64,000 nt of DNA from Acinetobacter pullicarnis (GTDB taxonomy: Bacteria; Pseudomonadota; Gammaproteobacteria; Pseudomonadales; Moraxellaceae). How positions within the stretch are numbered: position 1 is the stretch's first letter; each line of letters opens with the position of its first letter. The notes under the pieces are model-generated. The model was given only the letters and a program-made list of their open reading frames with translations. It was not told the DNA's origin and ran no database searches. Both the position numbers and the translations under genes were made by a program. This document shows, in pieces, positions 17,748 to 26,631 of the stretch. The stretch is from NCBI RefSeq assembly GCF_006352475.1, contig NZ_VCMZ01000001.1:3534001-3598000 (forward strand), read 5' to 3'.

Positions 17748-18272
17748 ATGAGAATAATGAACATTATAAGGTTTCTTGTGATCAGTGGAATATTCTATTC
17801 AACTCCGTTATTTGCAGATCCCGTAGTTAGAATCAACCTGACTTTGAAAGCAACTATTTTTGAACAAACTTGTGTTGTATCACCAGGGAGTGAAGATATT
17901 ACTGTTGCACTTGGTACATGGATGACTCGAGGTATGTCTAATGTTGCGATGCGAACGCAATCAATACCTTTTTCAATTCAGTTGGCTGGTTGTACGTCAG
18001 ATACAGTTGCAATTTCATTTATAGGTGAATCTGATCCGACCAATGTAAAGTATTTAAGGTTAAGTGCTAGTTCGACAGCGAAAAATGTTGCAATAGAAAT
18101 CTTAGATAAAGATAAAAAAACCTTACCTCTAGGGACGTACTCCTCTATACAAAATGATACAGGGAGTGAGAATATTAAATTAGATTTTTTTGCTAATTAT
18201 ATTTCTACAGGTGAAAAGGTCTCCGCCGGTAAAGCAAATGCGACTGCTAATTTCTTATTAGAATATGACTAA
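17748..18272 (+). CDS. Fimbrial minor subunit
   Basis: A 174-residue pilin-like protein with a signal peptide (about 1-23, ending LFA), an alternating N-terminal strand (VVRINLTLKATIF), two cysteines (EQTCVVSP and AGCTSD) and a pilin-like C-terminal strand (ATANFLLEYD). It follows the tip gene by 24 bases and ends the operon. It could be an adaptor between tip and shaft, or a second shaft subunit. It shows the FxxxxTRGMSN / PFSIQLAGC pattern common in pilins and is only distantly similar to the pilin at 12748. Confidence 0.88.
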   Translation: MRIMNIIRFLVISGIFYSTPLFADPVVRINLTLKATIFEQTCVVSPGSEDITVALGTWMTRGMSNVAMRTQSIPFSIQLAGCTSDTVAISFIGESDPTNVKYLRLSASSTAKNVAIEILDKDKKTLPLGTYSSIQNDTGSENIKLDFFANYISTGEKVSAGKANATANFLLEYD

Positions 18273-18599
18273 ATGAATTCGCTGAATTTTGTAGTTACAG
18301 ATCTTTAAATAAGTTGAGAGAAATCTTCATTTGGCATCTGCAATGAATCCTGTTTATATCGTGACGTTTAAGATTGAGTAATAGAACTTGTTTCTTGAAC
18401 GCTGTAGTAAATAACTACCACTACATGCAAATCGCTGATTCTCAAATAGTCCTAAAATATCGAATTTATGAAAGAGAGTGATTTTAGTGGTTTAAACAAT
18501 CAAGTACAGTGAGGTGCATTATGTTTTATTTGTCTATATATAGATATCAGCAGCTTCAAGCCGCAAGTGTGACCGTATAAAACCAGCCACAACTTCATT
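18273..18599. other. Gap between the fimbrial operon and right repeat
   Basis: About 330 bases with no reading frame I can support and no clear terminator for the fimbrial operon. Sequence here does not match the DNA upstream of the left DUF2798 copy, so the right repeat's homology starts abruptly at 18600. Confidence 0.55.
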
Positions 18600-18860
18600 G
18601 GCCCTATTCCAAAATTCCTGGTTAAGAGCATCGCGTGGATTATGCCTCTCATTTTATCGGGCTTAATGAGTGCCTCACTCTCCTGTTTTAATATGTGGAT
18701 ATATAGCGGATTCTTCGAAGGCTTCTTTCAGGCATGGTTAAACAGTTGGCTGCTTTCATGGCTTGTTGCCTATCCGCTTATTCTGATTTTCTTGCCTTTG
18801 GTTCACAACTTTCTGTTGCAGATTACTGAAACACCTCCAGTCAATAACCACAAAGAATAG
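18600..18860 (+). pseudogene. 5'-truncated DUF2798 gene (second copy)
   Basis: Same reading frame as the complete gene at 10848, but the first six codons and the start ATG are absent: upstream in frame there is only TATAAAACC... back to a TGA. The first usable ATG (18642) would give a 72-residue product lacking the first part of helix 1. Changes relative to the complete copy are few (for example Met to Ile and Arg to His), and no stop codon has appeared, so the truncation is recent or the shortened form is still made. Confidence 0.7.
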
Positions 18861-18893
18861 TCGGCTCAGTGCTTTAAAATATGAGTTATATTA
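18600..18893 (+). repeat. Right 294-bp direct repeat flanking the fimbrial island
   Basis: Second copy of the sequence at 10866-11159, in the same orientation, with 10 transitions and no indels. Together the copies bracket about 7.4 kb (11160-18599). Confidence 0.93.
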
Positions 18894-18942
18894 ATATCAT
18901 TTATCTAGATTAATTCATCATTTCATTAAATGGACGAGCAGC

Positions 18943-19560
18943 ATGAATATCACTAAAGTCCTGATTAAAGTTAGCCTCGCTAGCACTCTTTTCTTGAGCA
19001 ATATATTAGCAGCGACATATGCACAACCTGCCCCGGTTCAAGCCGTTGATCATATTGAGCTGTCTAAATACTTAGGGACTTGGCATGAAATTGCTAGAAA
19101 ACCACTCAGTTTCCAAAATAAATGCGACCATAATGTCAGTGCAAGCTATGCTTTAAATAAAAATGGAAACATTGAGGTCACTAATCGCTGCTATAGCAAA
19201 GCTGGTAAGCTTTCGCAGGCAATAGGCGAAGCATGGGTACAAAACCCACCAGCCAATTCTAAACTCAAAGTCAGCTTCTTACCCAAAGCAATCCGCTGGT
19301 TACCTGTTGGGCGTGGAGATTATTGGGTATTAAAACTTGATCAAAATTATCAAACCGTGTTGGTCGGTGGCCCCAGCAAAAAATATATGTGGATTCTCTC
19401 GCGTACACAAAATCCAGATCCAGCCGCGATTCAAGCCTACCTCAATTATGCGCAAAGCATCGGTTATGATTTAGGTGATCTTATTCAAACCAAGCAAACC
19501 ACCAACCCAATGCTGATGATATTACCAACAAATGAAACCGAGGCAGGCAATCGGTATTGA
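18943..19560 (+). CDS. blc: Bacterial lipocalin (Blc family)
   Basis: A 205-residue lipocalin with an N-terminal signal peptide (cleavage likely near LAATYA) and the family blocks GTWHEIAR, VTNRCY, YWVLKLD and YMWILSR. Blc proteins bind lysophospholipids and fatty acids at the outer membrane. Most Blc are lipoproteins, but no lipobox cysteine is visible at the end of this signal peptide, so this one may be free in the periplasm. The C-terminus is about 20 residues longer than the lipocalin core. It stands directly right of the island; in the ancestral order it was probably next to DUF2798. Confidence 0.9.
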   Translation: MNITKVLIKVSLASTLFLSNILAATYAQPAPVQAVDHIELSKYLGTWHEIARKPLSFQNKCDHNVSASYALNKNGNIEVTNRCYSKAGKLSQAIGEAWVQNPPANSKLKVSFLPKAIRWLPVGRGDYWVLKLDQNYQTVLVGGPSKKYMWILSRTQNPDPAAIQAYLNYAQSIGYDLGDLIQTKQTTNPMLMILPTNETEAGNRY

Positions 19561-19711
19561 TGGCCTCACATATCTTTTGACTACCCGATTTAAATCTGGA
19601 TGCGCGCGCTATCAAATAAAAAGTAACCAATGCAGTCCATGCTGTATTAACGCAAGGTTTTTCTATTATAATGACACGCCTTTATAACTGTTCATTTTGC
19701 AGGGATCATTA

Positions 19712-20062
19712 ATGCTGTTACCAACATTAGAGTTGCCGGATGTTTTTGTTTTATATAACAGAGAAGATCATTTTGTCAAAATTGATGAAAGTGAAACAGA
19801 TATCGACTTTATTGAAGACCAAGAGGGCAAAAAATATATTGGAATCAGAATATCTGGCTTAGAAATCAACTCAAGTAATGCCTTCATTATTGATATTCTT
19901 CAGGAAAAAGATAGTGCAGGCGAACACCTTTATCAGGTATATGAGGTCAATAACGATGTGCAACTCAGTGACTATCTGTTGACTAAAGCCACGCTACTCA
20001 ACACCCAAATACAAAAACTAGAGCTTATGTTCTGCTCAAGCTATTTGTTTAACGAGATCTAA
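19712..20062 (+). CDS. Hypothetical protein
   Basis: A 116-residue acidic soluble protein with no recognised domain and no signal peptide or membrane segment. ATG at 19712 is chosen because GCAGGGA lies 9 bases upstream; a TTG at 19697 is in frame. Reading is even and codon use is like its neighbours, which supports a real gene. Confidence 0.6.
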   Translation: MLLPTLELPDVFVLYNREDHFVKIDESETDIDFIEDQEGKKYIGIRISGLEINSSNAFIIDILQEKDSAGEHLYQVYEVNNDVQLSDYLLTKATLLNTQIQKLELMFCSSYLFNEI

Positions 20063-20175
20063 TCGGTCTCGTCTTTTAGCGCGACTGTTTTGGCTTGGCT
20101 GACATTATAAAAGCGCTGTAACATCCAGTCGGACAGTAAGCCGACAACAAAACCAAAGCTAAAAAGAATAGGCAA
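20059..20175 (-). pseudogene. Possible 3' remnant of a small membrane protein gene
   Basis: A 38-codon minus-strand frame with a hydrophobic start (LFSFGFVVGLLSDWML) and a hydrophilic end (AKTVALKDETD). It opens only with TTG just after a stop codon and has no clear ribosome binding site. It looks like the C-terminal end of a membrane protein. Its first bases overlap the plus-strand remnant at 20172. Confidence 0.3.
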
Positions 20176-20375
20176 TTATTGCCAAAGCCTTATTCCTCTC
20201 CCCTTTACCCTTATTACTTATTACTTATTTTGGTTCCGTTCTTTATTTTTATGAATTGTGGAAAGGATTGAGTGATCTTCCAACCCTGTTTATGGCGCTC
20301 TTTCCTGGGCTCTGCTATTGGTTTTTTTTGATTAAGCTGCAAGCCAGAAAAATGGCGAAGGATAAAATAAACTGA
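20172..20375 (+). pseudogene. Possible remnant of a membrane protein gene
   Basis: A 67-codon open frame immediately after a TAG, without an ATG near its start. The translation is strongly hydrophobic with two helix-like stretches (ALFLSPLPLLLITYFGSVL and LFMALFPGLCYWFFLIKL) and a basic tail (QARKMAKDKIN). It looks like the 3' part of a two-helix membrane protein gene that lost its start. Confidence 0.35.
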
Positions 20376-20413
20376 CCTGATCTCGAGCGTATATGGCTAA
20401 GGTAGTTGCAGAT

Positions 20414-20443
20414 AAAAGCCGACGGATTCATCAGTCGGCTTTT
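20414..20443 (-). terminator. Terminator of the leftward small membrane protein gene
   Basis: AAAAGCCGAC / GTCGGCTTTT, a 10-bp perfect stem with a 10-base loop, with T-rich flanks on both strands. It lies just past the stop of the gene at 20471. Confidence 0.75.
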
Positions 20444-20470
20444 ATTATTTGACAGGGTTTAAAACAATTC

Positions 20471-20911
20471 TTACTGGATTTTTGAGCTTTCAGGTATTTG
20501 CTCAAACATAGCTTCAAGATCATGTTGATCTAACATGCCACCAATAACTACTTTACGCGCTTTCCCATCAGTCGAGGTATATTCAATGACATGAATACTT
20601 GATTTAAATGCCATAAAAAAAGCAGCGATGCCTTTTTTCTCGACAATTTTAAATGTCCCCGCATTAAACGGACAGCTCACTTTTTTAAAGATTTGTTTAA
20701 AGCTAATCTGATCTGCGAGAACCGAGTATTTAGGAAAGTTAATAAAATAAAATGCAATTGCCATCCCAAGTGCAGCACTAATACCCGGACCTGATTTCTG
20801 TCTGATTGCGGTCATAATTATAAATAAAATTGCGAGCAATAAAAAAGAAAGGAAAGAAGAAAGGATCTTACGTTTTTTCGGTGTTTCATAAACGTTTATA
20901 ACATGTGTCAT
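20471..20911 (-). CDS. Hypothetical inner membrane protein
   Basis: A 146-residue protein with two close hydrophobic segments (about 17-35 and 45-60) followed by a soluble domain of about 85 residues with beta character. The layout (short N-terminus, two helices, PH-like soluble tail) resembles small bacterial PH-domain membrane proteins, but I cannot assign a family. Start at 20911 (MTHVINVYE) is chosen for its strong GAGGG site 9 bases upstream; a TTG at 21013 extends the frame without such a signal. Confidence 0.65.
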   Translation of the reverse strand: MTHVINVYETPKKRKILSSFLSFLLLAILFIIMTAIRQKSGPGISAALGMAIAFYFINFPKYSVLADQISFKQIFKKVSCPFNAGTFKIVEKKGIAAFFMAFKSSIHVIEYTSTDGKARKVVIGGMLDQHDLEAMFEQIPESSKIQ

Positions 20912-21309
20912 GTGAAGCCCTCGATATCGGGAGATGAAATACCCTTTAATGGGTAAAGAAATAAAATTATTTTCAAATTGCTCAAGTCTTGGCTGGGAAA
21001 TAATCTGTGACAAGTATATTAACGAAATAGAATAGTTTAATATTAATTAAAAAACAAATGAATTAAATATAAATACTAAACAATATGGGTGAACAAAAAT
21101 GCTTTAACTCACTTAATATTTCAGTATTGCAGCATGATTTAGCCCATAAAATAAATGGATAAATTTCTAAAAAAAAAACTTCTAAAAATTCTAAGCTTTG
21201 GCATAATCAATTTTACTCTTGGAAAAAGGTCAACTTATATGGATCCCTCGCCTGCAAAAGGTATAAAAAAAACTTTGATTTCAGTTAACGCTTGCTGGAG
21301 TACAAATTA

Positions 21310-22833
21310 ATGGAGTTTTTATTAGACCCTGGCATTTGGGTTGGTTTACTCACCCTGATTGTTTTAGAAATTGTTTTAGGTATTGATAACCTCGTCTTTA
21401 TTGCCATTTTGGCTGAAAAACTTCCTCCAGAACAACGCGATAAGGCTCGTGTGATTGGCCTTTCTCTCGCTTTGATCATGCGCTTAGGCTTATTATTTGC
21501 GATCTCTTGGTTAGTCACTTTGACCAAACCACTTATTACACTCTTTGAGTTGACCTTCTCAGGTCGAGATTTAATTCTTTTATTTGGTGGTTTATTCCTG
21601 GTCTATAAAGCAGTCACTGAACTGCATGAAAAAATGGAAGGTAAACCTGAAATTAAGCTCACCACCAAAGTGGCTTATGCAGGTTTTACTGCAGTTGTTA
21701 CCCAAATCGTTGTATTAGATGCGGTCTTCTCTTTAGATTCCGTCATCACTGCCATTGGCATGGTCGATAATATTTATGTGATGATGGTCGCCATGATTGT
21801 GGCGATGGGCGTGATGTTACTGGCCTCTAAATCACTAACCGCTTTTGTCAATCGCCACCCAACCGTGGTTATTCTTTGTCTTAGCTTCTTATTATTAATT
21901 GGTATTAGTTTAATTGCAGATGGTTTTGGCTTCCATATTCCAAAAGGCTATATCTATTCTGGTATTGGCGTTGCCATTTTAATTGAAGCCTTTAATCAAT
22001 TTGGTCAACGTAATGTCGCCAAACACGAATCTAAAATCCCATTACGACATCGCACCGCAGATTCAATTCTCAAGCTGATGGGTGGCCGAATGGAGGCGTT
22101 AACAGACAACGCCCAACATGTTGAAGCTCAAAAAGCTTTTGCGGATGAAGAACGTTATATGATCGGTGGGGTATTAACCTTGGCAGAGCGTTCTGTTGCC
22201 TCCATCATGACACCACGTCGCCAAATTTCTTGGGTAAATTTGGATGACACTGCCGAGCAGATTCGTGAACGGATTTTATCTGTTCCACACAGTTTATTCC
22301 CCGTGTGTCGCGGTAATCTCGATAAAGTCATTTCAGTGGTTCGCGCTAAGGAACTGCTTGATGTTTTAGATAATGCAGAAGCACTTAAAGCCTTAATCAA
22401 ATTGCATCGCCCAATCTATATCTTTGAAAAAATGAAAGTCATTGATGCAATTAATACCTTACGCACGTCAAAAGGCTCATTGGTTTTGGTCAGTGACGAG
22501 TTTGGAAATATTCAAGGTTTGATCTCACCACTGGATGTATTTGAAGCGATTGCTGGAGAATTTCCCGATGCAGATGAGCAGCTTGATTTAATCCAAGTCG
22601 ACAACACCACATGGAAGGCATCGGGCATGCTCGATTTATACCAATTGGAGTTGGCACTTGGCTTTGACTTGGTTGAAGAAGATGTTAGTTATATCAGTGT
22701 TTCTGGTTTAATCCTCGATAAATGTAATGGCATCGTCGAAGTTGGCTCTCATATTGATTATCAAGGTCTACATTTTGAAGTGATTGAATTAGATGGTAAT
22801 TTAGCGAAAACAGTGATGATTACTTTAATCTAA
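21310..22833 (+). CDS. TerC-family integral membrane protein with CBS and CorC/HlyC domains
   Basis: A 507-residue inner membrane protein. Residues 1-215 form a TerC domain of seven helices with the acidic motifs [10 protein letters not shown] and [11 protein letters not shown], typical of TerC/Alx metal-ion transporters. A pair of CBS domains (about 290-410) follows, with [18 protein letters not shown]-terminal CorC/HlyC domain (about 425-507) completes it. It matches E. coli YoaE in architecture. Family members are linked to manganese or other metal export; the substrate here is inferred. ATG at 21310 with GCTGGAG upstream is preferred over a TTG at 21292. A strong terminator follows. Confidence 0.9.
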   Translation: MEFLLDPGIWVGLLTLIVLEIVLGIDNLVFIAILAEKLPPEQRDKARVIGLSLALIMRLGLLFAISWLVTLTKPLITLFELTFSGRDLILLFGGLFLVYKAVTELHEKMEGKPEIKLTTKVAYAGFTAVVTQIVVLDAVFSLDSVITAIGMVDNIYVMMVAMIVAMGVMLLASKSLTAFVNRHPTVVILCLSFLLLIGISLIADGFGFHIPKGYIYSGIGVAILIEAFNQFGQRNVAKHESKIPLRHRTADSILKLMGGRMEALTDNAQHVEAQKAFADEERYMIGGVLTLAERSVASIMTPRRQISWVNLDDTAEQIRERILSVPHSLFPVCRGNLDKVISVVRAKELLDVLDNAEALKALIKLHRPIYIFEKMKVIDAINTLRTSKGSLVLVSDEFGNIQGLISPLDVFEAIAGEFPDADEQLDLIQVDNTTWKASGMLDLYQLELALGFDLVEEDVSYISVSGLILDKCNGIVEVGSHIDYQGLHFEVIELDGNLAKTVMITLI

Positions 22834-22854
22834 AACGCGACAACAGCCACCGTA

Positions 22855-22887
22855 AAGAAGACACCGCAAGCGGTGTCTTCTTTTTGC
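22855..22887 (+). terminator. Rho-independent terminator after the TerC/CBS gene
   Basis: A 13-bp perfect stem (AAGAAGACACCGC / GCGGTGTCTTCTT) with a 2-base AA between the arms, followed by TTT. Very strong. Confidence 0.9.
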
Positions 22888-23060
22888 TTTTTTGATATTC
22901 AACACTCCATCGTGTAGCACACTTTTTCGTTTGCCTAATGATTTCTCAGTGTGATGGTTTGCCTGCCGAATGATTCGTCTATGTTATTTGCGATGAATAG
23001 AGCCTGCCGCTATACTTTTGCAGCTTTTTTTGCCCGACCGCGAAATCCCAAGACCCCGTT

Positions 23061-23507
23061 ATGAATAAATTAGTTTATATGTTTGTCGCAGCCAGTTTAA
23101 TGTCCGCTTGCTCCGAACAGCCAAAGCAAAATGCTCCGCAAACCAATGCGCTCTCATCCGAGCATCATCCTCAATTGGCGGCATGGGTCGGTGACTATTC
23201 TGGGGTGATTCCCTGCGTGGGCTGTGTTTCTCGTTGTCCCGACTGTGAAAGCATGGCCATTGATTTAAAGATTACACCCGACCAGAAATTTATCCTGACA
23301 CGTACCAGTCTAAGTACTCAGGCTGCGCCTGAAGTACTGATGGGCACATTTTCATTTCTAGATCAGCAACAACTTAAAATTGAATTGTTAAATGTAAAAG
23401 ACAGAAGCAAGCTAATTTTAGGCAACGACTATATGGAAATTATAGACACCAAGTCGGATCAACCTTATCAGGCCTATCAGGACTTCCGCATCTATAAGCA
23501 AAGCTAA
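23061..23507 (+). CDS. NlpE N-terminal-like lipoprotein with a cysteine cluster
   Basis: A 148-residue lipoprotein. The lipobox LMSAC places the lipidated Cys at 17. The rest resembles the NlpE N-terminal domain (GDYSGVIPC, MAIDLKITPDQKFILTR, MGTFSF). NlpE takes part in copper tolerance and Cpx envelope signalling in E. coli. This protein lacks the C-terminal OB-fold domain of full NlpE. Distinctive are four cysteines at 52, 55, 59 and 62, a CxxC-x3-CxxC arrangement where NlpE normally has one CxxC; this would suit metal binding or redox chemistry. Single gene with no partner. Confidence 0.8.
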   Translation: MNKLVYMFVAASLMSACSEQPKQNAPQTNALSSEHHPQLAAWVGDYSGVIPCVGCVSRCPDCESMAIDLKITPDQKFILTRTSLSTQAAPEVLMGTFSFLDQQQLKIELLNVKDRSKLILGNDYMEIIDTKSDQPYQAYQDFRIYKQS

Positions 23508-23579
23508 CCTCGTGCGATGTTGATACACAACGGAATCGGTTTTTATTCGATATATAGTCAAAAAACAAACATCTATGGC

Positions 23580-24353
23580 TTAAATAAAATCCATCACAAT
23601 TTGATAGCCTAGACGGCAAATCAGAGCACTGACTAAAATTAAAAATAAAATTCGGATCAAACCACTGCCATATTTCAGTACCAACTTCACCCCAAGCACC
23701 GCACCCAGCACATTGGCTACGGCCATCATCAAGCCATAACCAAACAGCACATGCCCTGCCGGAATAAAAAAGCTCAATGCAGCGAAGTTGGTCATAAAGT
23801 TAGCGATCTTTGATAGCGCGGAAGCATGCAAGAAATCGACTTTTAAATAGCGGATAAAAAAGAAAATAAAGAAACTGCCCGTACCTGGGCCAAAAATTCC
23901 ATCATAGAAGCCAATTAACAGACTACCAAGCCCTGCCAAAACTAAAATTTTGCTGGTAAGCGCTTGGGTCACATGCACTTGCCCAAATTGCTTCTTAAAT
24001 AAGGTGTAGAGCGCAATCACGATCAGCATCACCAAAACAAATGGCTTTAAAATCGCGGTTGGCACCAGCGATACACAGGCGGCACCAACAAAAGAGCTGA
24101 TGAAGGCACAGACACCAATCACCAACAGCAGCTTCCACTGCAAAGAAACTCGCTTCAAAAAAGAAACACAGGCTGAAGCTGTCCCACAGATAGAGGCCAG
24201 TTTATTGGTCCCAAAGACCGTGGCAGGTGCGAGTTGTGGCAAGCTGCCCATTAGTGCAGGGATTTGAATCAAACCACCGCCCCCCACTGCAGCATCAATC
24301 GCACCGGCACAGAATGCAAAAAAGACCAAGCTGAGAATCAGTTCAATTTCCAT
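23580..24353 (-). CDS. TSUP-family (TauE/SafE) transporter
   Basis: A 257-residue inner membrane protein with about eight helices. It begins with the family motif around GAIDAAVGGGGLIQIP and has the second-half repeat GFYDGIFGPGTGSF. TSUP proteins export or import sulfur-containing organic anions such as sulfite, sulfoacetate or thiosulfate. Substrate unknown; neighbours give no hint. Confidence 0.9.
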   Translation of the reverse strand: MEIELILSLVFFAFCAGAIDAAVGGGGLIQIPALMGSLPQLAPATVFGTNKLASICGTASACVSFLKRVSLQWKLLLVIGVCAFISSFVGAACVSLVPTAILKPFVLVMLIVIALYTLFKKQFGQVHVTQALTSKILVLAGLGSLLIGFYDGIFGPGTGSFFIFFFIRYLKVDFLHASALSKIANFMTNFAALSFFIPAGHVLFGYGLMMAVANVLGAVLGVKLVLKYGSGLIRILFLILVSALICRLGYQIVMDFI

Positions 24354-24459
24354 ATCTAGATGCTTCTTTTTATAATTAAAATTTTACACTCCACCGCAAC
24401 CCTATCACGTATTGAAACAGACATGGCGCGGAAGAGTAGGCGCATTAAACATAGATTGT

Positions 24460-25371
24460 TTAACTTTCCAGATTCAATACACGTTTCGGCACCAAGCGTT
24501 TTTTATCGGTGATTTCAGCCAAACCCAAGCATAACTCAGCATCAAAAACCAAGACCTGTTCAGTGGCAACATGATCAATATTACTTTCCATACCATTACG
24601 GAAAAAATCAGCGCGACCTTCAGGCACTTGGATCTGCGGTAAATGCTGCACTGGCGCAAAAGCTGGCAACAACAACTGCTCTCTCTCTTGCTCCGTCAAG
24701 CTTTCTAAATATTCAATGGTATATTCAGGAATTAAGTCAAACGGCCCAGTTTGCACACGATGCAACTGCACCAGATGCCCAACAGTGCCAAGCGCTAAGG
24801 CAATATCTTCACCTAACACGCGAATATAAGTCCCTTTTGAGCAACTGATTTCTAAGCTGAGGGTATCTTCTGTGAAATCAATCAATGTCAACAAATCAAT
24901 ATGCACTGGACGGGGTTCACGCTCAACCTCTATCCCTTGACGCGCCAATTCATATAACGGGCGGCCTTGTTTTTTAAGAGCCGAATACATCGGTGGAATT
25001 TGCTGCGTATCGCCACGAAAGCCTTGCAATACTTGCTCAACCAGTGCTTCAGTTAGTGCTGGTACAGCTGACGTTGCAATGACTTCACCTTCAACATCAC
25101 CGGTTGAGGTCTGCTGCCCCAATTTCACCACAGTGCGATAGCGTTTGTTTGAATCTAATAAAAAGTGAGAGAACTTCGTGGCTTCGCCCAAGCAGATCGG
25201 CAATAAACCACTGGCCAATGGATCAAGCGCCCCCGTATGACCGGCTTTCTGCGCACGATATAAATAGCGTACTTTCTGTAGCGCCGAATTTGAACTAATC
25301 CCCAAGGGTTTATTCAATAAGAACACACCACTCAGATGACGACGCTGAATTTTAGGAGACGCTGCTTTCAT
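24460..25371 (-). CDS. truB: tRNA pseudouridine(55) synthase
   Basis: Isomerises U55 in the T-loop of tRNAs. With 303 residues it matches bacterial TruB. The catalytic aspartate is Asp50 in [30 protein letters not shown] near the N-terminus and [16 protein letters not shown] in the middle are conserved. A short PUA-like C-terminal part follows. It is not next to rbfA here; the genes nearby are unrelated. Divergent from the lipase operon. Confidence 0.96.
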   Translation of the reverse strand: MKAASPKIQRRHLSGVFLLNKPLGISSNSALQKVRYLYRAQKAGHTGALDPLASGLLPICLGEATKFSHFLLDSNKRYRTVVKLGQQTSTGDVEGEVIATSAVPALTEALVEQVLQGFRGDTQQIPPMYSALKKQGRPLYELARQGIEVEREPRPVHIDLLTLIDFTEDTLSLEISCSKGTYIRVLGEDIALALGTVGHLVQLHRVQTGPFDLIPEYTIEYLESLTEQEREQLLLPAFAPVQHLPQIQVPEGRADFFRNGMESNIDHVATEQVLVFDAELCLGLAEITDKKRLVPKRVLNLES

Positions 25372-25608
25372 AATTTTAAATGGGGATCAATTTTAACGGT
25401 TTATCTTAACAATCGCGGCACGATTTATATAGCCCTTCTCTGCCAAAGTATTTTTAAATACAAAACCACACCGCACAAATAAATGATTAATTATTAATGC
25501 TATGATTTAGCATTCATTGACCCAAAATAAAATAACTGCAGATTTAAACTGAAACCTTGCGATTCAAACGCTCAACTCGACAGCTGTCTATCCGGTGAAG
25601 GACTTTGA

Positions 25609-26628
25609 ATGTCTAAACAGAAAATAAAAAGTTTGATCTTAATCGTACTGATTGCCAGCGCCTGTCTGCTGTATTTGATTTTTTTTAAAACATCTACGCA
25701 ACATCCAGATAGTACGACTTCTGCGACATCTCACACACCGATGAATACACCTGTAAATTCAGCACCATCAAGCATAACTTGGGCAAGTCAAAGCCAGCAA
25801 GACACTGAGATTAACTGCCAGATTCAAATCAATAGTACCAATACTTTGAGAACGACCGAGCAGACCCGAGACTGTTTTGAATATTTCCTCAGTCAGTCTG
25901 GTGAAAAACCATTTCAACAAATTCAAAAAGATTTTAAAGCTTTCATACAAGCCAACTATCCAGATCCAGCACAGGGTCAAATTTTAGAATTATGGGGTCG
26001 TTATTTAAAGTATCGACAAGCTGCTGCCGAATTAACACCAAATGCCATTCAACAAAATGATTCGCGATATTTTCAACAGCTTTTCCTGCAAAACCAAGAG
26101 CTCAAAAAGCGTTATTTTTCTATCGCAGAAATTGAGGCGCTGTTTAAACATGAAGATGATTATCACCGCTATACCCTACAGCGGCTCGAAATCATCAACA
26201 ATGATCAACTGAGTACGGCAGAAAAAGCGCAGCAACTGAAACGACTCACCGAACAATTACCCAGCGACCTACACGCCAATCTCAAACAGCTGAGTCAGCT
26301 TGATGACCTACAACGCCTCAGTGCCGAAATTAAAGCACGTGGTGGCTCAGCAGCAGAGTTACAGCAAATGCGGCAGCAATTGGTGGGTGTAGAGGCAACC
26401 ATGCGACTAGAACGACTAGATCAGCAGCGTCGCCTTTGGAAACAGCAGGTTGAACAGTATTTAACGGAAAAAGATATCATTAGCCAAAGTAATCTAAGTC
26501 CATCAGCCAAACAAAAAGCCATCCAGCAACTGCGGGATCGGCACTTCATTAGCCCACAGCAACAGTTACGTTTAAAAAGTTATGAAACAGCACATCAACA
26601 AGGGCAGGCCTTGGACTTTGCGGAATAA
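25609..26628 (+). CDS. lifO: Lipase-specific foldase (Lif)
   Basis: A 339-residue membrane-anchored periplasmic chaperone that folds the secreted lipase encoded next. An N-terminal membrane anchor (about 7-25) precedes a Pro/Ser/Thr-rich linker (about 30-60), then the helical foldase domain. The Lif motif RxxFDY(F/C)LS is seen as RDCFEYFLS (about 86-94), with Glu for Asp. A good AAGGA site lies before the ATG. In Acinetobacter the foldase gene is upstream of the lipase gene, opposite to the order in Pseudomonas and Burkholderia, and that order is seen here. Three bases separate it from lipA. Confidence 0.93.
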   Translation: MSKQKIKSLILIVLIASACLLYLIFFKTSTQHPDSTTSATSHTPMNTPVNSAPSSITWASQSQQDTEINCQIQINSTNTLRTTEQTRDCFEYFLSQSGEKPFQQIQKDFKAFIQANYPDPAQGQILELWGRYLKYRQAAAELTPNAIQQNDSRYFQQLFLQNQELKKRYFSIAEIEALFKHEDDYHRYTLQRLEIINNDQLSTAEKAQQLKRLTEQLPSDLHANLKQLSQLDDLQRLSAEIKARGGSAAELQQMRQQLVGVEATMRLERLDQQRRLWKQQVEQYLTEKDIISQSNLSPSAKQKAIQQLRDRHFISPQQQLRLKSYETAHQQGQALDFAE

Positions 26629-26631
26629 ACC

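Noticed and set aside
18642..18860. Second DUF2798 copy as an intact short gene
   Set aside because: The homologous frame extends further upstream and lacks its start; the internal ATG would lose part of helix 1 and has no ribosome binding site, so a truncated pseudogene is the safer call.
10848..18893. Prophage or integrative conjugative element
   Set aside because: No integrase, relaxase, phage structural gene or tRNA attachment site was found; only a broken IS5-type transposase.
21100..21309. Possible manganese (yybP-ykoY) riboswitch upstream of the TerC-type gene
   Set aside because: Such riboswitches often precede TerC/Alx genes, so I looked for the paired conserved loops, but the leader is AT-rich and does not show them.
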